Shown here: one piece after another, positions 20,040-32,879 of the stretch | Numbering within the stretch: position 1 is the stretch's first letter | How the letters are laid out: each line of letters starts with the position of its first letter | Origin: Rhizoctonia solani | Lineage: Eukaryota; Basidiomycota; Agaricomycetes; Cantharellales; Ceratobasidiaceae | Direction of reading: 5' to 3' | DNA length: 64,000 nt | Assembly (NCBI RefSeq): GCF_016906535.1 | Contig: NC_057372.1 | Span: 3,267,501-3,331,500, forward strand | Notes under the pieces: model-generated | What the model was told of the DNA's origin: nothing | What the model saw: the letters and a program-made list of their open reading frames with translations, nothing else | The model's database searches: none | Program-made: the position numbers and the translations under genes

Positions 20040-22857
20040 GTACTCTTGCCAGCGATTGCTACGCTTTATCTAAGCCCTTGCTAATAGCATATTGTGATAT
20101 GTGTCCACTGGGGTGTGGACGTGCGGTGGTTAATGAAGCATCCATAAACTCGGGCCGACATCTCAATACTCCATGCCCAAGTGTGGTAGATTGTCCTCAC
20201 AAGTATTTTTTGCCACCGAGTTTAATATGACTGGATAAAGAAGTAACGAATCATATTAAACAGCGAGTAAAGAATAAGAGCCTCGTGATACAACTTGCTC
20301 GGCTACGCTGGTACCCTTAATGAATAGATGCGCAAGATCGACAATGGGATGTTGATCTCAGATCGGGTATCTCCGTAAGACGAAGATCACCGTCAGGGAC
20401 CCGTGACAAGTCTCTGTTGAGGATGGCACGACCCCCTGTCTGATGGCACAAAATTTCAGAAAGTACTTTGACACAACAACGCTATTCGGATCTGAGAGAA
20501 AAGGTTTGGCTTACTAGTCGAAGATGGGTCATATTGAGAGATGTCCTCCGAGCTGTGACTGGTTCAATGCCAAAATTTCTCAGAGTAGGAATTAGTTCCG
20601 GGCTTTGAAGACTAAACTATACTTTGTGTACTAACGCAAGATAGAAGATGCGCAACCAATCTTTACCAAAGCAGATGACAGCAACTGCCCATGAGCGCCG
20701 CACATGTATTCAACACGGTGTTTTAATATTAGATGCACAGCACACACACTACCCGTATCTGGGATCTATTGTATAGATCGCTCCAGGACAAGTTGTCAAT
20801 TCATTTTCAAAGTTCCGGAAGAGCATTAAGAAGAGTTCGCGTGCATTAAGACAAGTTAAGTATATCACATTATTAAACTTTGTGTTTACTATACACAATG
20901 GGCCACAGGGATATAGCTCCTCCCGGGACAAGTGGCCGCACATTGTATGCTGAATCATTTAAACAAGCGGATATTCGGGCTAGGGGGGTTCGCCATGATA
21001 AACTCCCGGTCTCCGGAAGATCTTGAATAGAAACACGCCTTTTCTCCCTATGTGAGATAGGGGTTCTATTACCTCCCCTTAATCTCTACTTCCACAAAGC
21101 TCTGTGTGCAGTTTTGTTGTAAAGGTAGTATCGGAGTCTCGGCCTTGTCTCCACGTGTCGGCGCATTTATCCTCATATGATCACGTGATCGCACGGACTC
21201 GGGCCATCCTTAGCTCCCCTTTAAGCAGATTCCGGCGTATGTACTATCACACACGAGTAAAGCTTAAGTAGCACCCTTTTAATTATTGATATCTCAATAG
21301 GAGTTTTATTCCCATTATATGATGGTCCCGCCCGAAAATTCGATTTCACAGATCAAACGACTCGAGTCTGATTAATGACTTTCGATGGGTTGCCTCGTCG
21401 GATTACATCCGCGAGGAAGGCGAGGGCAGTCCATGTTTATCCACAAGGATGTGTCCACCAAGAAAATCTCTCAGACCGAGAGGCCACCCTCCTCACTAAG
21501 TCCCACACCGTTAGCGCCCCAGCGTCGAGAGAGTGTGTGTGCTGGGATGTCACACGTGACCGTTGAGCTTGGGTAACCTTGACATGTCCAATTTCTCATA
21601 GGTTTGTTTAAAGCGAAACACAATCTGTCACAAATCGTACGATTTCCACTTTGGCTACTGAAACCGGTTCCGGAAGGTAAAGAGGTCCAGATATTGGTTC
21701 TAGGCTTGGATGGCATGCGCATTCGAGTTCAAAACTCAGATGTGCTACAGTTGACGTCACTGAAGTAGTTCTGGCATACTTGACAATCATCATATGTCTT
21801 CTCACCTGGGTGTATGCGTCGTCAGGAGAGTAATCATGTAGGTTTGTCTGTTTCGGCGAGCAGAGAGTCCTGGTGTGAACGAGTGAGGGCAGAATAGGAT
21901 TATTATAGCTCGCCCTTAAGTCCCGTAGCAACACAATCGAAAGAATTTGTAGGATTAGCCGGCTGTGTCGAATGACGATTTGACGACAATCGACTCATCC
22001 TGCAAACTAATTGACAAGACATCCGGAAACCTTAATTTGACCGCGGAGGTGATATCACCGAGGTTGTTCTTTTTCGCCCCAGCAACTTATGCCCAATAAG
22101 GTTACCTCCCGGTATTTATCCCAGTGCCACAGTTATCGAGCACATACAACACGCCACATACGAGCACAACCCTTGCCGAACTGAATAACCAATATATGAA
22201 ATACCGACCCCACGTCATAGCCGACGTACAACCTCCAACGCATCACACCTCATCCCGCGCGCATTTTGTGTGCCTCGAACATTAGAGCTAGATGCTCCTG
22301 TACATCACTCCTTCCCCCCATACCCCATCTTCGTGAATTTGAATCACCTCGGAGATACGGAAGCGACGTCATAGGCTAAGCGAAATGAGTCCGAGAAAGG
22401 AAGGTCTATCGTGAGTGCCATCAGCAGCGGTCGAATCCCAACGCAGGACAACCCGCGCCCCCTAGAAACTGATTAGAGTGGCTCGACGGCACCCGCCTGC
22501 ACGGGGCAATGTAGGCAATTCAACCAGTGCAATTGGCGCTGCGGCAACCGGCTGAAACAAGTCAGGAGATAGAAAAGCAACCCAGATGTGACCGCCATCA
22601 AATAGCACGTGACTATTTTCTCACCGCGTGGAGACCGAGAACCCGATATGGTCCGTGACATGCTGCCACATCATTTTCTTGCGTCTCGCCATCACCAGCA
22701 CGCAGTCGGGCGAAGACGACCACCAGTATAGACGACAAACCCACCGTTGATATTTCTTTTCTGTTTCTGTTTCTGATCTGCTCTTAGTTGAAGTTCGTCT
22801 GTGCCAGACGTTAATTCTTGCTGTTGGAATCGAGTGGGGATAATTTATTCGAGGGAA
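20040..22857. other. 2.8-kb gene desert
   Basis: Between the P450 start and the next gene I find only short unsupported frames in both strands and no known family, RNA or clear repeat. It probably contains promoters for both flanking genes. Confidence 0.5.
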
Positions 22858-23806
22858 ATGGCATTGATGCTTCGTTCGCTTGCGTCGTCGTTTGGGTCTG
22901 AGCGGTCTCAGACTTGCATCGATGGACTTGCTCTCTCGCGGACGCCCTCTCGTATGTGCCTTGATATCTGATGGATTATCTTTCTTTTTTGCTGATTCGG
23001 TCAATTTTTTTTCACCGACAGGCACCGAAGGCGGCAAAGTCAAACGGTCATCCGATGGTGTGCGTTCATCGCCGTATCCACCTCTGAAGCGCTCGTCGCC
23101 CGCAATTGGATCGGGGATGAGCATGAGTATGGGATTGAGCATGGGAGGGAAACGGCCATCGATTGGTCAGCCACTGAAGAGAACGGCATCGCTCCACGGC
23201 GGAGACTCGCTTGCATCGCTCGAGCAAGCAGCGAAAGAGGCCAAGGAGCAACAGCCCTACCCTAAACACAAGCACAAGTCCCGTCGAGTGAACGGACCGC
23301 TCAGACCGGCGCTTTCCCTGGCCAATACGCTTGTGCTCGATCCGCTTGTGTGCCCCCCTCCGATCCCCATACCTCGGCACCACATCCCAGTCCATGTCCC
23401 CACTCCACAACCCAAACCCACAAACATTGTATTCTCCCAAGTTCGCCGTCGCTCAAGTTTAGCGCCCGAGGCGAGTGCGCCCACAGCGCTTATCGCACGC
23501 ACATCCCAAGTCGCACTGCCCTCGCCTCCCTCGGTCCTCGGAACAAAGAAAAAACGCGAGTCGCTAGCCCAACGTACTATTCGCAGACAGTTTGAACGTA
23601 CTCCACGCGGTGCACAGGTCAAAACGCACGGCGCACACGCGGCTATGCGTATGATGAACGAGGCTGAGGAAGAGGCTGCTGTGGCTGCTGTTCTTGTCAT
23701 TGACGAAGCAAGTGATTCCGAGGACGTGTCCATGGCCGATTCTTGGGTCGACGTCGGTCCACCGAGCGAGGAGATGGAGTGGAGTATTATCCAAGGCGAC
23801 GACTAA
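22858..23806 (+). CDS. Unrecognised Ser/Pro/Arg-rich protein, two exons
   Basis: Exon 1 is 22858-22951 and exon 2 is 23022-23806; the intron is GT..AG with a T-rich 3' end, and the phases close to 292 residues. The protein looks largely disordered. It has a Ser-rich N-terminus, a Met/Gly/Ser stretch (GSGMSMSMGLSMGG), a basic block (KHKHKSRRVNG), proline-rich PPPIPIPRHHIPV, a basic segment (AQRTIRRQFERTPRGAQ), and an acidic C-terminus with DEASDSEDVSMADSW. No domain is recognised. The basic patches and acidic tail could suit a nuclear protein; that is a guess. The start ATG at 22858 gives the continuous frame across the intron. Confidence 0.7.
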
Positions 23807-24446
23807 TCCCGATACGCCGACTATGCCTATGCCCCCTCCCTCTTCTCCTCTATGCTCACCTCGGACGCCTTTCATTTCAACTATTCGGTCCCTCCCCCCT
23901 TTTTTGCTCTTTTCGGTCTAAGCAATAACTATCAAATACCCACAATCAAGGAATCGTCGCAATTTTTTTCAACCCTTCTTCTACCTCATACACATCGTTA
24001 TCGGTTACCGGTCTAGGCCTGTTGTTTGTGAAACTATTGTTCTCTTATTTCTTTTCTTCTTCTTGGTATCTGGTCCTCCCCTCCCCCCTTGTCCCTTTTT
24101 TCCGTTTATCCCCTACCCGCTTTCCTCCCTCCCCTCCCTCCGCTACCACGCGCCAAAGAGGTGTATTTGTATCCATATGTTGTATGTCCTAGGCGACTAT
24201 AGGCCAGACTAACCCAAGAAACAAAGAACAAACCAACGTAAGCTTAGGCTTTCTACACTGCCCCCATGTTATGTGTGATGTGTGACAGCTTGTGGTTTTT
24301 ATTGTTCCTTTTTTCGGTACGTTTCAGTTGACGAGGTTCTGGTACGACGAGTGGTGTGGATTGGATCTACACTTGACTGCGCGTCGTATACTCGAGTCCT
24401 ATACGGAACCCGTCTCGTGGCGGACGTGAGTGTGTATGCGTGTCGC
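23807..24446. other. 3' untranslated and intergenic sequence
   Basis: Strongly pyrimidine-rich on the plus strand (runs of C and T from about 23890 to 24140), then ordinary sequence. No gene seen. Confidence 0.5.
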
Positions 24447-24560
24447 CATCCGGTGGCTCGTGGCTACGATCAGGTGTCACGTGATGTCCGTCCTGGCCGA
24501 TTGAGTAGCAAGCGAGGAACCGAGTCGAGACTGGGGATGATGCGCAGGAAGAGCCGGGTT
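24447..24560 (+). repeat. Dispersed duplicate, copy 1 (matches 32745-32870)
   Basis: GTCGCCATCCGGTGGCTCG, then TGGCTACGATCAGGTGTCACGTGATGTCC and AACCGAGTCGA, recur with substitutions at 32745-32870. Both copies lie upstream of BTB sequence, so they look like the 5' flank of a duplicated BTB unit. Confidence 0.6.
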
Positions 24561-25385
24561 GCTGGGATCGTGGATGCATGTTGAGCCTGGTATTATGTAT
24601 TTCGAGAAAGGGTGGTTGCTCCCCCTATCTCGGTCTTGATGGCCGAGTCATGGCAGTTTGGGAATGACTCGCGATTGTTATCATTGGTCCATGTGTGTTA
24701 TGACCTCTTTTTCGATAGTTTACCTTGTTTCGCACCTTGGATAGTATTATTTTGGAAATCTATAGCTATGCCTGGTTACTCATGACAATACCTTGAGAAT
24801 TCTAGTGGGATTCACCTTGTTGCATCTTTCTCGACGATTCATAAGAATTGAGTTTTGGGTCGACTGACAGAAGGGAGTATGCCTTCCCGTAACGACTAAT
24901 GTCTTTGCCAAGTTAAACTGGATTATTCCAAGGGTTCCAGTGGTTATAACGGTGGAGACAATCGCCGATGGATAAATGTGATATGTTTTATACCTTTAGA
25001 TAAGATAGCCCGGCCTTGGTTCTTGCGAGATGAAGTCCGGTATCCCTTGCACATTGCATTCGAAACGCGCTTGCATTATCATTTAAAGTCCTACCGGAAG
25101 TCCGTATGTATCGAGTTCTACGTCTCCCTCAAACAAATCGGTCAGAGTCGTATTATGAATGATCTCTGTAATTGTCCGGGTTAAGAGTCTTGAGATATTC
25201 ACACAGATAGTTACCAGCGTTTCCCGTCGAAAAGTATGTCTCTTGCGGAAATCTGGTATGTTTCTATCGTACGGTGGTATATGCGTATTGAATTTACCGA
25301 TTGGCAACTTGTCACGTGGTTGCTTCTTCTAAGCACGTGCGAGTCTCTCAGCCACACCTTAGAATTGCCTTTGAAGTCGCCTCGC
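24561..25385. other. Upstream region of the first BTB gene
   Basis: No gene recognised. The open frame that runs into the BTB gene from 25236 begins with residues unlike the family, so I treat it as leader. Confidence 0.4.
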
Positions 25386-26377
25386 ATGGTCGACGCAGCA
25401 ACTATTCCCAATACGCTACCCCCGCCCAACGAAGGTTTCACTCACGGGGGCGATCTCGTCCTGCGCAGTACGGACAACGTAGACTTTAGCGTCCATGCAC
25501 TTTTCCTATCCGTTGCCTCTCCCGTATTTTCTGATTTGCTCAAATCTGGGAGTCGTGAAGAAGTCGTGCTGTTCTCGGAGAGAGCAGAGCTACTGGCTCT
25601 CATGCTCAAGTTTATCTACCCACGACCTACACCGAATATTACATCCCTAGATCTCTTGGACGATGCTTACGCGTAGCCAGCAAGTATAACTTGGACAGCA
25701 TGAAGGCCCGCCTCTGCGAACAATTAATGTTGCGCAATTCACCTGTAGCTATTCATACTGATCCCCTTAGAGCCCTCGGCATCGCTCTTAAATACGGCTT
25801 TACCACCAGCGTTGAACTTGCGTCTAGCATTGCCTCGCAACAATACGACTTTGGTACATCCGAAAATCTCAAAAAGCTACTCGAGGTGATCCAAGACCCA
25901 GCCGTAGCAGCTTTGGTCAAAGCTATCGGGATACCGTTCGTGAAGAGTAGAACTTTGAGGGAAGTGCTGTTCCAATTTAGGCAACAGCCTATGCGCATAA
26001 CCAACGATATCGAATCGATGGTGTGTTCGATTTGCCGAGCTGCCTCTGCCGATTCATTTACCCGATGTCCCATCGAATGGCAAGCTCGCTGGGCGTCTTG
26101 GATGTTTGATAATATCAAGAATCGCTCGATATCGGTCTGGAAAGATTTCTTTGCCTTGTCGAACGTTCATAATGCGTTTTATCAACCCCATCTACCTCCG
26201 ACGATCACTTATAGTAGGAGCGGATCCCAAGTTGGTGTATGTAGCTGTATGAGCTTACTACTGGGACCCTCGCAAAAAGCTTTTCAACCATGGGCAGATG
26301 GCGTATACAAATACTTGGAATCACAGCTTGGTTTTATAAGAGAACTTGAAGCCAAAATTGACGAAATTGATCCATAG
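25386..26377 (+). pseudogene. BTB/POZ domain gene 1, single-base frameshift
   Basis: Protein-interaction gene of a local BTB family. The start MVDAATIPN at 25386 is followed by the BTB fold (GGDLVLRSTDNVDFSVHALF, then SPVFSDLLKSG). The first frame stops at 25675 after LLDDAYA. The second frame begins VASKYNLDSMKARL and continues about 235 residues to the end, with a conserved C-terminal half (CSICRAASADSFTRCP, FYQPHLPPTITY, GVCSCMSLLLGP, FQPWADGVYKYLESQ). The paralogue at 30922 reads straight through this point (EAIVVADKYYL), so one base is missing at about 25672, possibly a G of GCG-GTA. It could be a real lesion or an assembly error. Confidence 0.82.
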
Positions 26378-26760
26378 TAGAGGCAGGGGTAGTCAGCTTA
26401 GAATCAAATAATGAGGTTGGTAGACCCACGTAGCGTAGATCACAAGTGTTGATGGGGAAACGGTATCCCTTGTAGATAGTGGCGCTGGAATATGGAGGAG
26501 AAAGCTCCGGTTTAGTTGTCCGGGCGTAGGATTTATTTTAGAACCTCTCTGAATCACACATTAATTTATCTTTACAACTACACTTTACGCGCATAATCTC
26601 TTCAAATCGGGTAGCTTGAAGCCTTTGTTAGTAATTGCAATCAACCTAGTCCACGGATTAGACTAGCCGGTCTGGAACAATAGTCACAGGGCCCTGGCAA
26701 GTCACTCCCTAAAATTATAAGGATATCAAATTGGATATCGATTTCCCTCTGTTCAAGTGG
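26378..26760. other. 3' flank of BTB gene 1, partly duplicated at 30337-30473
   Basis: The first about 135 bases (to 26515) are almost identical to the flank of the BTB fragment ending at 30336. The remainder is plain intergenic sequence before the convergent HSP70-like gene. Confidence 0.6.
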
Positions 26761-29136
26761 CTACCCTACCTTTTCATTCCATTCCAAGTAGGCCTCGAGT
26801 TCAACGCCCCCAAATCGAATGCATAAACTGAATTGAACTTCCCAATAGACTTTTCCCCCCGGACCAAATTTCATCTCCAATGCACCAGATAGCCTCTGCA
26901 AGTTGGCAGTCACCTTGCATTCGCTACGAAACCCACGGTTGTAAACGCCTAGAAGCAATGCTGTGTCATTATATAATATAGTATCTGATGAATCGAAGCT
27001 TAAATGCGAACCGCTAGGAGTTTTTGACCAGTACGGCGGGCTGTCGCCGTCATATGCCTCAATTGTATCTTCGAAGTTGCCTAAGTATGGAGCTGAAGTT
27101 GAGTAATGTCGAGTGAAGGTACTCCGGTTCACTGAAGTGATTTGTAGAGGCACGTCCTAAACACACCGCACTCCATATTAATACCATGCGAATTCTGTCC
27201 ATACTTCAATGCTAGGCACCTTGCAAACTATTGTATCCCACATTCCATTTACACGCTCGCGCCCATCCAAGCCCACCAGGAATGGGCGTCCCAGATGGTT
27301 AGGATTGCCCAGGTCACGTGTTGTTGCACATGTGCTGCCGTATGTAAAGCGAGGTCTGCGTGATACAACAACTTGACTATAACTCCATATAACAGCGCCA
27401 TCAGCCACGGCCTTGGAGCTTATGAAAGTTCAATCGATCAAGTCAGAAATATGTCTCCTTTCTTAAGGAAAGAATTTACGTAGGGCAAGAGCTATCCACA
27501 AGGGTGACTTCACACCCGTGCTTCGTATATTGCCTCTTGAACTCATCTCGTAGATAAGGGCTATCTCCAAATCCACCCACAAGCAGGATGTTCTACGAGA
27601 GGGCTGATTTAGACATGTGATGCCCAAATATTGTCACTTACTGATACATGGACACCCTTGATCATTTCATCCACATTGGCAAGTATTCTCGTGATACATT
27701 TATCAAAGAAAGACTTCACCAACGCTCTAATAACAAACATTGGTGAATGAGATGTTATCAATTTGAGCTACGAAGAATCTTACTTTGGTAAAGTCATACG
27801 GCCACGGCGAACCCCCACTGAACTAAGGGTAAAATTAGTATTACCAACATTAATATTCCCATCAACGTCGTTGCGGAATAATCGTTTGACATGGGCTTCA
27901 AAGTCCCTAACCCCGTTGTTACAGTACATATGCATATCCTTTTCTTTGTTAAATCCCTCGGCTCGTCTGAAGGTCGCCTCCATATGGTCTCGGACCGCTT
28001 GGTCAACAAATATGGCTCCTGCCTGCACGCCTATAGAGTAGCAACTTCAAAATCAAGACAAAGATAGAATAATAACCCAAGTATAATGGACTTACACCCT
28101 GGAGCACGCTTTTCCTCGACCTTGAACATTGGTGATGTCGCAGTGACAGAGTACAGTGTAGTGTCCACCGTGGATCCACCCGCGTCACAGACCGCAAAAT
28201 TAGTTCCAATCTATCGGAATTTTCCGTAAAACCACAATCCAAATGCTAGGTCAATACTAAGCTCACTGTTAATCGGAGGTCATTGTATTACCTTCAGGTG
28301 ATTCAGAAGATTTGAATAGTAGAGACAGTAATGAACAGAAGCTTCGGCTTCAGTTACAAAACGAACGTTCTTTGAAGCATTGTTAGAGTTAACCAGTCCG
28401 GCCTGTGTGGCAACCTTTCGAAGAAATGCTTGTTCTCTACTGCCCCATGCATTTGGGTGGGCGATGATAAATTCCATATTGCTGCGATAGCGAGACCATA
28501 GTAGTGTTCCCTGTATAATTCGGTCCTTGAAGAACTTCTCGGTGTGTTTGAATAAGTATTTTAAAAAGTCGGTGTAAACTTGCTCTAAAGAGACACCATA
28601 GGGGAGGCCATCTGAAGTTGTATTAATGACATGATCAGACTTTACCCCGTTAGTAGTCAATTAGGAGGGACCCACTGATGTTAGAAATAGATCCTACTTT
28701 CAGTTCATCCGGGTGTAGGATAAGCTTGAATTCTTTGGCAAGTTCCCATTTTTCGTCTAGTGCTCTGTCTTCGTTTTCGTACAACGTAGTTTCGGCCCCA
28801 AAAGCCATCGGCTAATCATCCCGAATTATTTGGGTTGTTTGGAACCAATGAATGAAATATATACCTTTGAGCTACTATCGTAATAAATAGCTGTAGGAAT
28901 TTTGGACCCCTTTGTTGCCTGTCCAGGCCATTCTGAAACACTATGTAAAGCTTTCTTGACATCCATACCTAATTAAATGAGTCGCTAAATATTATCGAGT
29001 TTTATTCTATGAATTTGGTAGATATCTCACCGTGCTCAAGTAGGCCACACGAAACTGCACTTTGAGTTGTTCCTATGTCAATTCCTATCACAACTTTTGT
29101 TTCCTCTTTCCATATGAGACCGGAGATATACTCCAT
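26761..29136 (-). CDS. HSP70-like ATPase of the HSPA12 type, multi-exon
   Basis: Actin/HSP70 ATPase-fold protein. The start is MEYISGLIWKEE at 29136. Exons in order show the phosphate-1 loop VVIGIDIGTTQSAVSCG, VKKALHSVSEWPGQ, GAETTLYENEDRAL, YRSNMEFIIAHPNAWG, VTEAEASVHYC, the phosphate-2 motif FAVCDAGGSTVDTT, RDHMEATFRRAEGF, and the adenosine motif NILLVGGFGDSPYL. The last exons (27408-27178 and 27153-26761) give a C-terminal beta-rich part ending EAYLEWNEKVG. At least ten short introns were seen, for example donor GTAGGATC after HPDELK. Such HSP70_12-like proteins are greatly expanded in Agaricomycetes and their clients are unknown. It sits between two BTB copies, convergent with BTB gene 1. 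No lesion was found in the exons I traced, but not every junction was checked. Confidence 0.85.
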
Positions 29137-29917
29137 TATGATATCTACAATAAAGTATCGGGAGTTCTCTAAACGTTGGTTTGTGCCATATGAGAACAGG
29201 AAATCTGACCTACAATCCCAATGACTCCGATGGCTTTAAATCTGAATTGGCAAGTTATACCTATACTGAAATGTCAGCTTGGTCACTCTAGATGGTGGCA
29301 AACTGGAGATTCAGTGCATCATCTGACGACTATTTATCAGCGAACATCTACTCCACGGATTGTTCCTTTTAGGCATACTCATTTTTGGGCGTTTATTTCC
29401 TAACATATTGCATCTTCTAATAGATAGTGTGAACGTGTCTGTAGCTACTGGAGTGTATTGCCTCATACCCCATATAGACTTAACGACACTGCCTTTTTTC
29501 TAGAATATTCGCGGAAGGTGCACTACAGCTAGGGCTGCGGTGAGACGAGACGGGACAAGACAAGATGGCAACAGGTACCCTGTCTCGACATGTCTCATCG
29601 AAAAGGGATCGGGACTGTCTCGGCATTTCTCAAATCATGTGATATATTGTAGATTACTAAAAGTGGAACAATCAGCTATTGATTCAACAATACGAGCTTG
29701 AACACGTCCTCCGTCCGTTTGAATGTATAGACTTATCAATGCGAATTTGATATACTCTTACTAACACACAAAATAGTTGCACACAAATCTCATCAATCAG
29801 AAAGACTTGAGCCCATCCTCTGTCTTTACAGTTCAGAGGCACTACTGTAAACCAAATGGGTAATTACATGTAATAGGCAGGGGGGGTAGGAGTAATGGTA
29901 CACAGTTACTGTAGTGC
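29137..29917. other. Intergenic, nothing recognised
   Basis: Contains a GAGACGAGACGGGACAAGAC stretch and its partial inverse CTGTCTCGACATGTCTC at about 29550-29600, a possible small hairpin. No gene is supported. Confidence 0.4.
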
Positions 29918-30473
29918 GGGAAGTGCTATTCTAATTGGGCCGACAGCCTATGTACATAGCCAACGGCGCCGACTCGACGGTGTGTTCGATTTGCCGAGCT
30001 GCCTTTGCCGATTCATCTACCCGATGCCCTATAGAATGGCAAGCTCTCTGGGCGTCTTGGATGCTTGATAATATCAAGAATCGCCCGATATCGGCCTGTA
30101 AAGACTTCTTTGTCTTGTCGAACGTTCATAGCGCGTTTTATCAACCCCATCTGCCTCCAACGATCACGTATAACAGGAGCGGATCCCAAGTTAGTGTATG
30201 CAGTTGTATGAGCTTACTACTGGGACCCTCGCAAAAAGCTTTTCAACCATGGGCAGATGGCGTATACAAATACTTGGAATCACAGCTTGGTTTTATAAGA
30301 GAACTTGAAGCCAAAATTGACGAAATTGATCCATAGTAGAGGCAGGGGTAGTCAGCTTAGAATCAAATAATGAGGTTGGTAGACCCAAGTAGCATAGATC
30401 ACAAGTGTTGATAGGGAAATGGTATCCCTTGTAGATAGTGGCGCTGGAATATGGAGGAGAAAGCCCCGTTTTA
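29918..30473 (+). pseudogene. BTB gene fragment, recent partial duplicate of gene 1
   Basis: Copy of 25966-26515, covering the last about 130 residues and the 3' flank. The coding part (CSICRAAFADSSTRCP to KIDEIDP) stays open to the same stop. There are few differences, and the flank is nearly identical for 135 bases. The BTB domain and start are missing, so it is a gene fragment. The similarity breaks at TTTAG on the right and around GGGAAGTGCT on the left. Confidence 0.85.
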
Positions 30474-30921
30474 GCCGTTCACGCCTGGTCGAAGGTGTTC
30501 GATAGTGGCTGACAGAATGCTCTGACGGTAACTGTAATTCTGAAAGCAATATTATTTAGACAATATAAACAAAACTTGTGTTGCTGCATACGAATTCTGA
30601 TACCAAATTGTAAGATGTGCACCAAACGCACTTACGGGATCAATGTACTGTGCTGTATATCGCTATTTCATCCATTCCACCTTGGCCAGCCTAGTGTTTG
30701 CCCATCCGTACAGCAAGGAATTTCCAGACTGCCGTGAGAACCAAGATCAAGATTTGTTGCACAGCGCAATTCATTAATACTGTGCATTCCACGTGGTCAC
30801 TTCAACGTAGCACGTGCTATATCATATATATTAATATCGCTGACGCCACTCATACTAAAAGCCACCCACCACCAACAGTGCAGCTCGTCCCACAATTCTC
30901 AGAAAGTCCAACTATTCATCA
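30474..30921. other. Promoter region of BTB gene 2
   Basis: AT-rich intergenic sequence with a CA-rich stretch just before the ATG. No gene. Confidence 0.4.
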
Positions 30922-31911
30922 ATGCCAGAAGAAATAGCCTGCCCAATCGCTTTCAACGAAGGCTTCACGCGTGGCGGAGATCTGATCATCCGGTCGCTAG
31001 ATAGCATGGAGTTCAGCGTCCACTCTGTCCTGCTCTCTCTTGCTTCACCCACACTTTTGGGTTTGATCGAAGCGACCAAACGAGACTGAGTCGCCCTGTT
31101 CTCGGAAAGAGCTGAAATTCTTGCTCTTATGCTTAAATTCATTTATCCTTTACCTTCCCCCATCATCGCCTCACCAGAACTCTTTGGAGAGGCCATAGTT
31201 GTAGCCGACAAGTATTATTTGGCGAGTATGAAAGCGCGTTTGCGTGAACAAATCACTCTAGCTGGTTCACCTGTGTCGGCATATACGAACCCACTTGGGG
31301 CACTTTATATTGCTACAATTCACGGCCTTACTGCTGAAGCTGAGCTCGCCGCCAAAATTGTTTCAAATAATTATGATTTCTGCAAGGCCGAGGATTTAAA
31401 GAAATTAATACAAGCTGGTCCTGCTACCACCTCGCTTACTAAATTAGTCGGCATACCCGCCGTGAAAACAAGAGTTCTTACTGAAGTGCTGTTTCAATTC
31501 GAGCGCTTGCCTATGGATATTAGTTGTATTCTTGACACGCTAGTCTGTGTGGCATGCCGAGAAACCTATGAAGGTTACACCCTACAAGGTGCTCCTGAGT
31601 GGGTATTACGATCGGCGCGTTGGATATTTGATAGGATCAAGGACCAGCCAATGAAGGATTGGAGAAGCTTCTTCAGTCATTCAAACATTAGTATGGCGCT
31701 CTACCAGCCCCACCTTTCAACGACTTTCCTCACTTATAGATATCATGGGCAGTCTCGTACCTGTACTTGTATCAACGTTGTCTTGGCCAAGGCTCCCGCG
31801 TATCAAACCTGGGCGAACGGAGTATACGAACACTTAATAAGAAAGCTGTCTTTTGTAGGAGAGCTCGAAGCCCAAATTTGTGGCGTGGGCGTCGGGGTTC
31901 AGAATAGTTAA
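30922..31911 (+). pseudogene. BTB/POZ domain gene 2, single nonsense codon
   Basis: Uninterrupted single-exon paralogue of gene 1, except for one in-frame TGA at 31087-31089. It starts MPEEIACPIAFNEGF, followed by the BTB fold (RGGDLIIRSLDSMEF, SVHSVLLSLASPTLLG), the stop after KRD, then VALFSERAEILALMLKF and about 270 more residues ending VGVGVQNS. The conserved C-terminal half keeps Cys pairs (CVACRETY, CTCINVV) and NGVYEHLIRK. Gene 1 has GSREEVVLF at this place, so the stop replaces a sense codon. A CGA to TGA transition would explain it. Readthrough or sequencing error cannot be excluded. Confidence 0.85.
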
Positions 31912-32744
31912 AAACAAGCTATGAGGAAATCTCGAAGTTAATTTAGTGGAACATGTGTATGGCAGTTACTGATTGAGTTGAGTTTGGAATCACAATATTG
32001 AACCAACAAAAGCGTGTAGTATGTTGAAAATATATTTGATGATGTATGGAATGTACCACTCCGGCAACTCTTTTGTTGAAACTTTTCTTTGCAGAAGCTT
32101 AGCTAGCTACTGGTCAAGGTTGTGTATGGAACTAAACACACGGGAAAACTCGAGGTCTTATAAACTAAGCGGCGATTGGATGTCTGTCAAACTGTGGTTT
32201 GTGTTGCTCATTGTAGATTTTTGTGGAGATAGAATCAGAATATTTCTTTATGGTTCTCTTTGAGTTTTGTCCACCCTGGGTGGCGTGGCCCTGGCGACAC
32301 TCCGGTCCGGCATACCACCTCTCCTCCCCCATCCCTTTCCATCCTCCGGTCCTCGTTGTGTATGTTCCCCTATTCAAGTTACGTTATCCCATGGTTATTG
32401 ACTCGGTCCGAAGTCAAGTGCTAAGCTATACTTCGCTTTTTCGGAGCATGGATGGTATCATTCTGAACCCATGATCGATTAATTGTTGTAATCGCTCCAC
32501 TTGCGCATAAGTCTTAGAAACAGATTCGGGCTTAGAGAATACGGCTATCAGGCCATGTATGTATACACTGCACTAGTGTATGAAAACATATGCACCCCCT
32601 ATCTATCAATTCAGACATCCCATCGCACACTGTCCTTGCGAGGCAAGCGATGATACATATTTCACTCGCCAATGTGAGTTTGAATTTACGAGGGCTCTAA
32701 GTATGCTGAGCTTCATTCAGGGATACTGGCGAGCGTAATATCGA
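31912..32744. other. Intergenic with dispersed repeat pieces
   Basis: About 32036-32135 matches 39958-40060 (TTTGATGATGTATGG, AGCTTA, GGAACTA blocks). About 32520-32650 matches 38675-38790 (CAGATTCGGGCTTA, CCCCTATCTATCAA, TGCGAGGCAA). No intact gene. Confidence 0.5.
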
Positions 32745-32870
32745 TACGAGTCGCCATGGAGTGGCTCGTGGCTACGACAAGGCGCCATGTGATATCCATA
32801 ATGGCCGATCCCTGGTACTCAAACGCAGAGCCGAGTCGAATTCAAAGATGATGACGAAGGACCGATTGAG
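32745..32870 (+). repeat. Dispersed duplicate, copy 2 (matches 24447-24560)
   Basis: GTCGCCATGGAGTGGCTCG, TGGCTACGACAAGG and GCCATGTGATATCC align with copy 1. It is followed directly by a BTB fragment. Confidence 0.6.
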
Positions 32871-32879
32871 TAGTGAAGA

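Noticed and set aside
21375..21934. Frames in both strands in the 2.8-kb desert
   Set aside because: Short, overlapping on both strands and without domain or splice support.
23066..23875. Several minus-strand frames opposite the disordered protein
   Set aside because: GC-rich low-complexity coding sequence opens frames on the other strand; no family signal, and the plus-strand gene has a proper intron.
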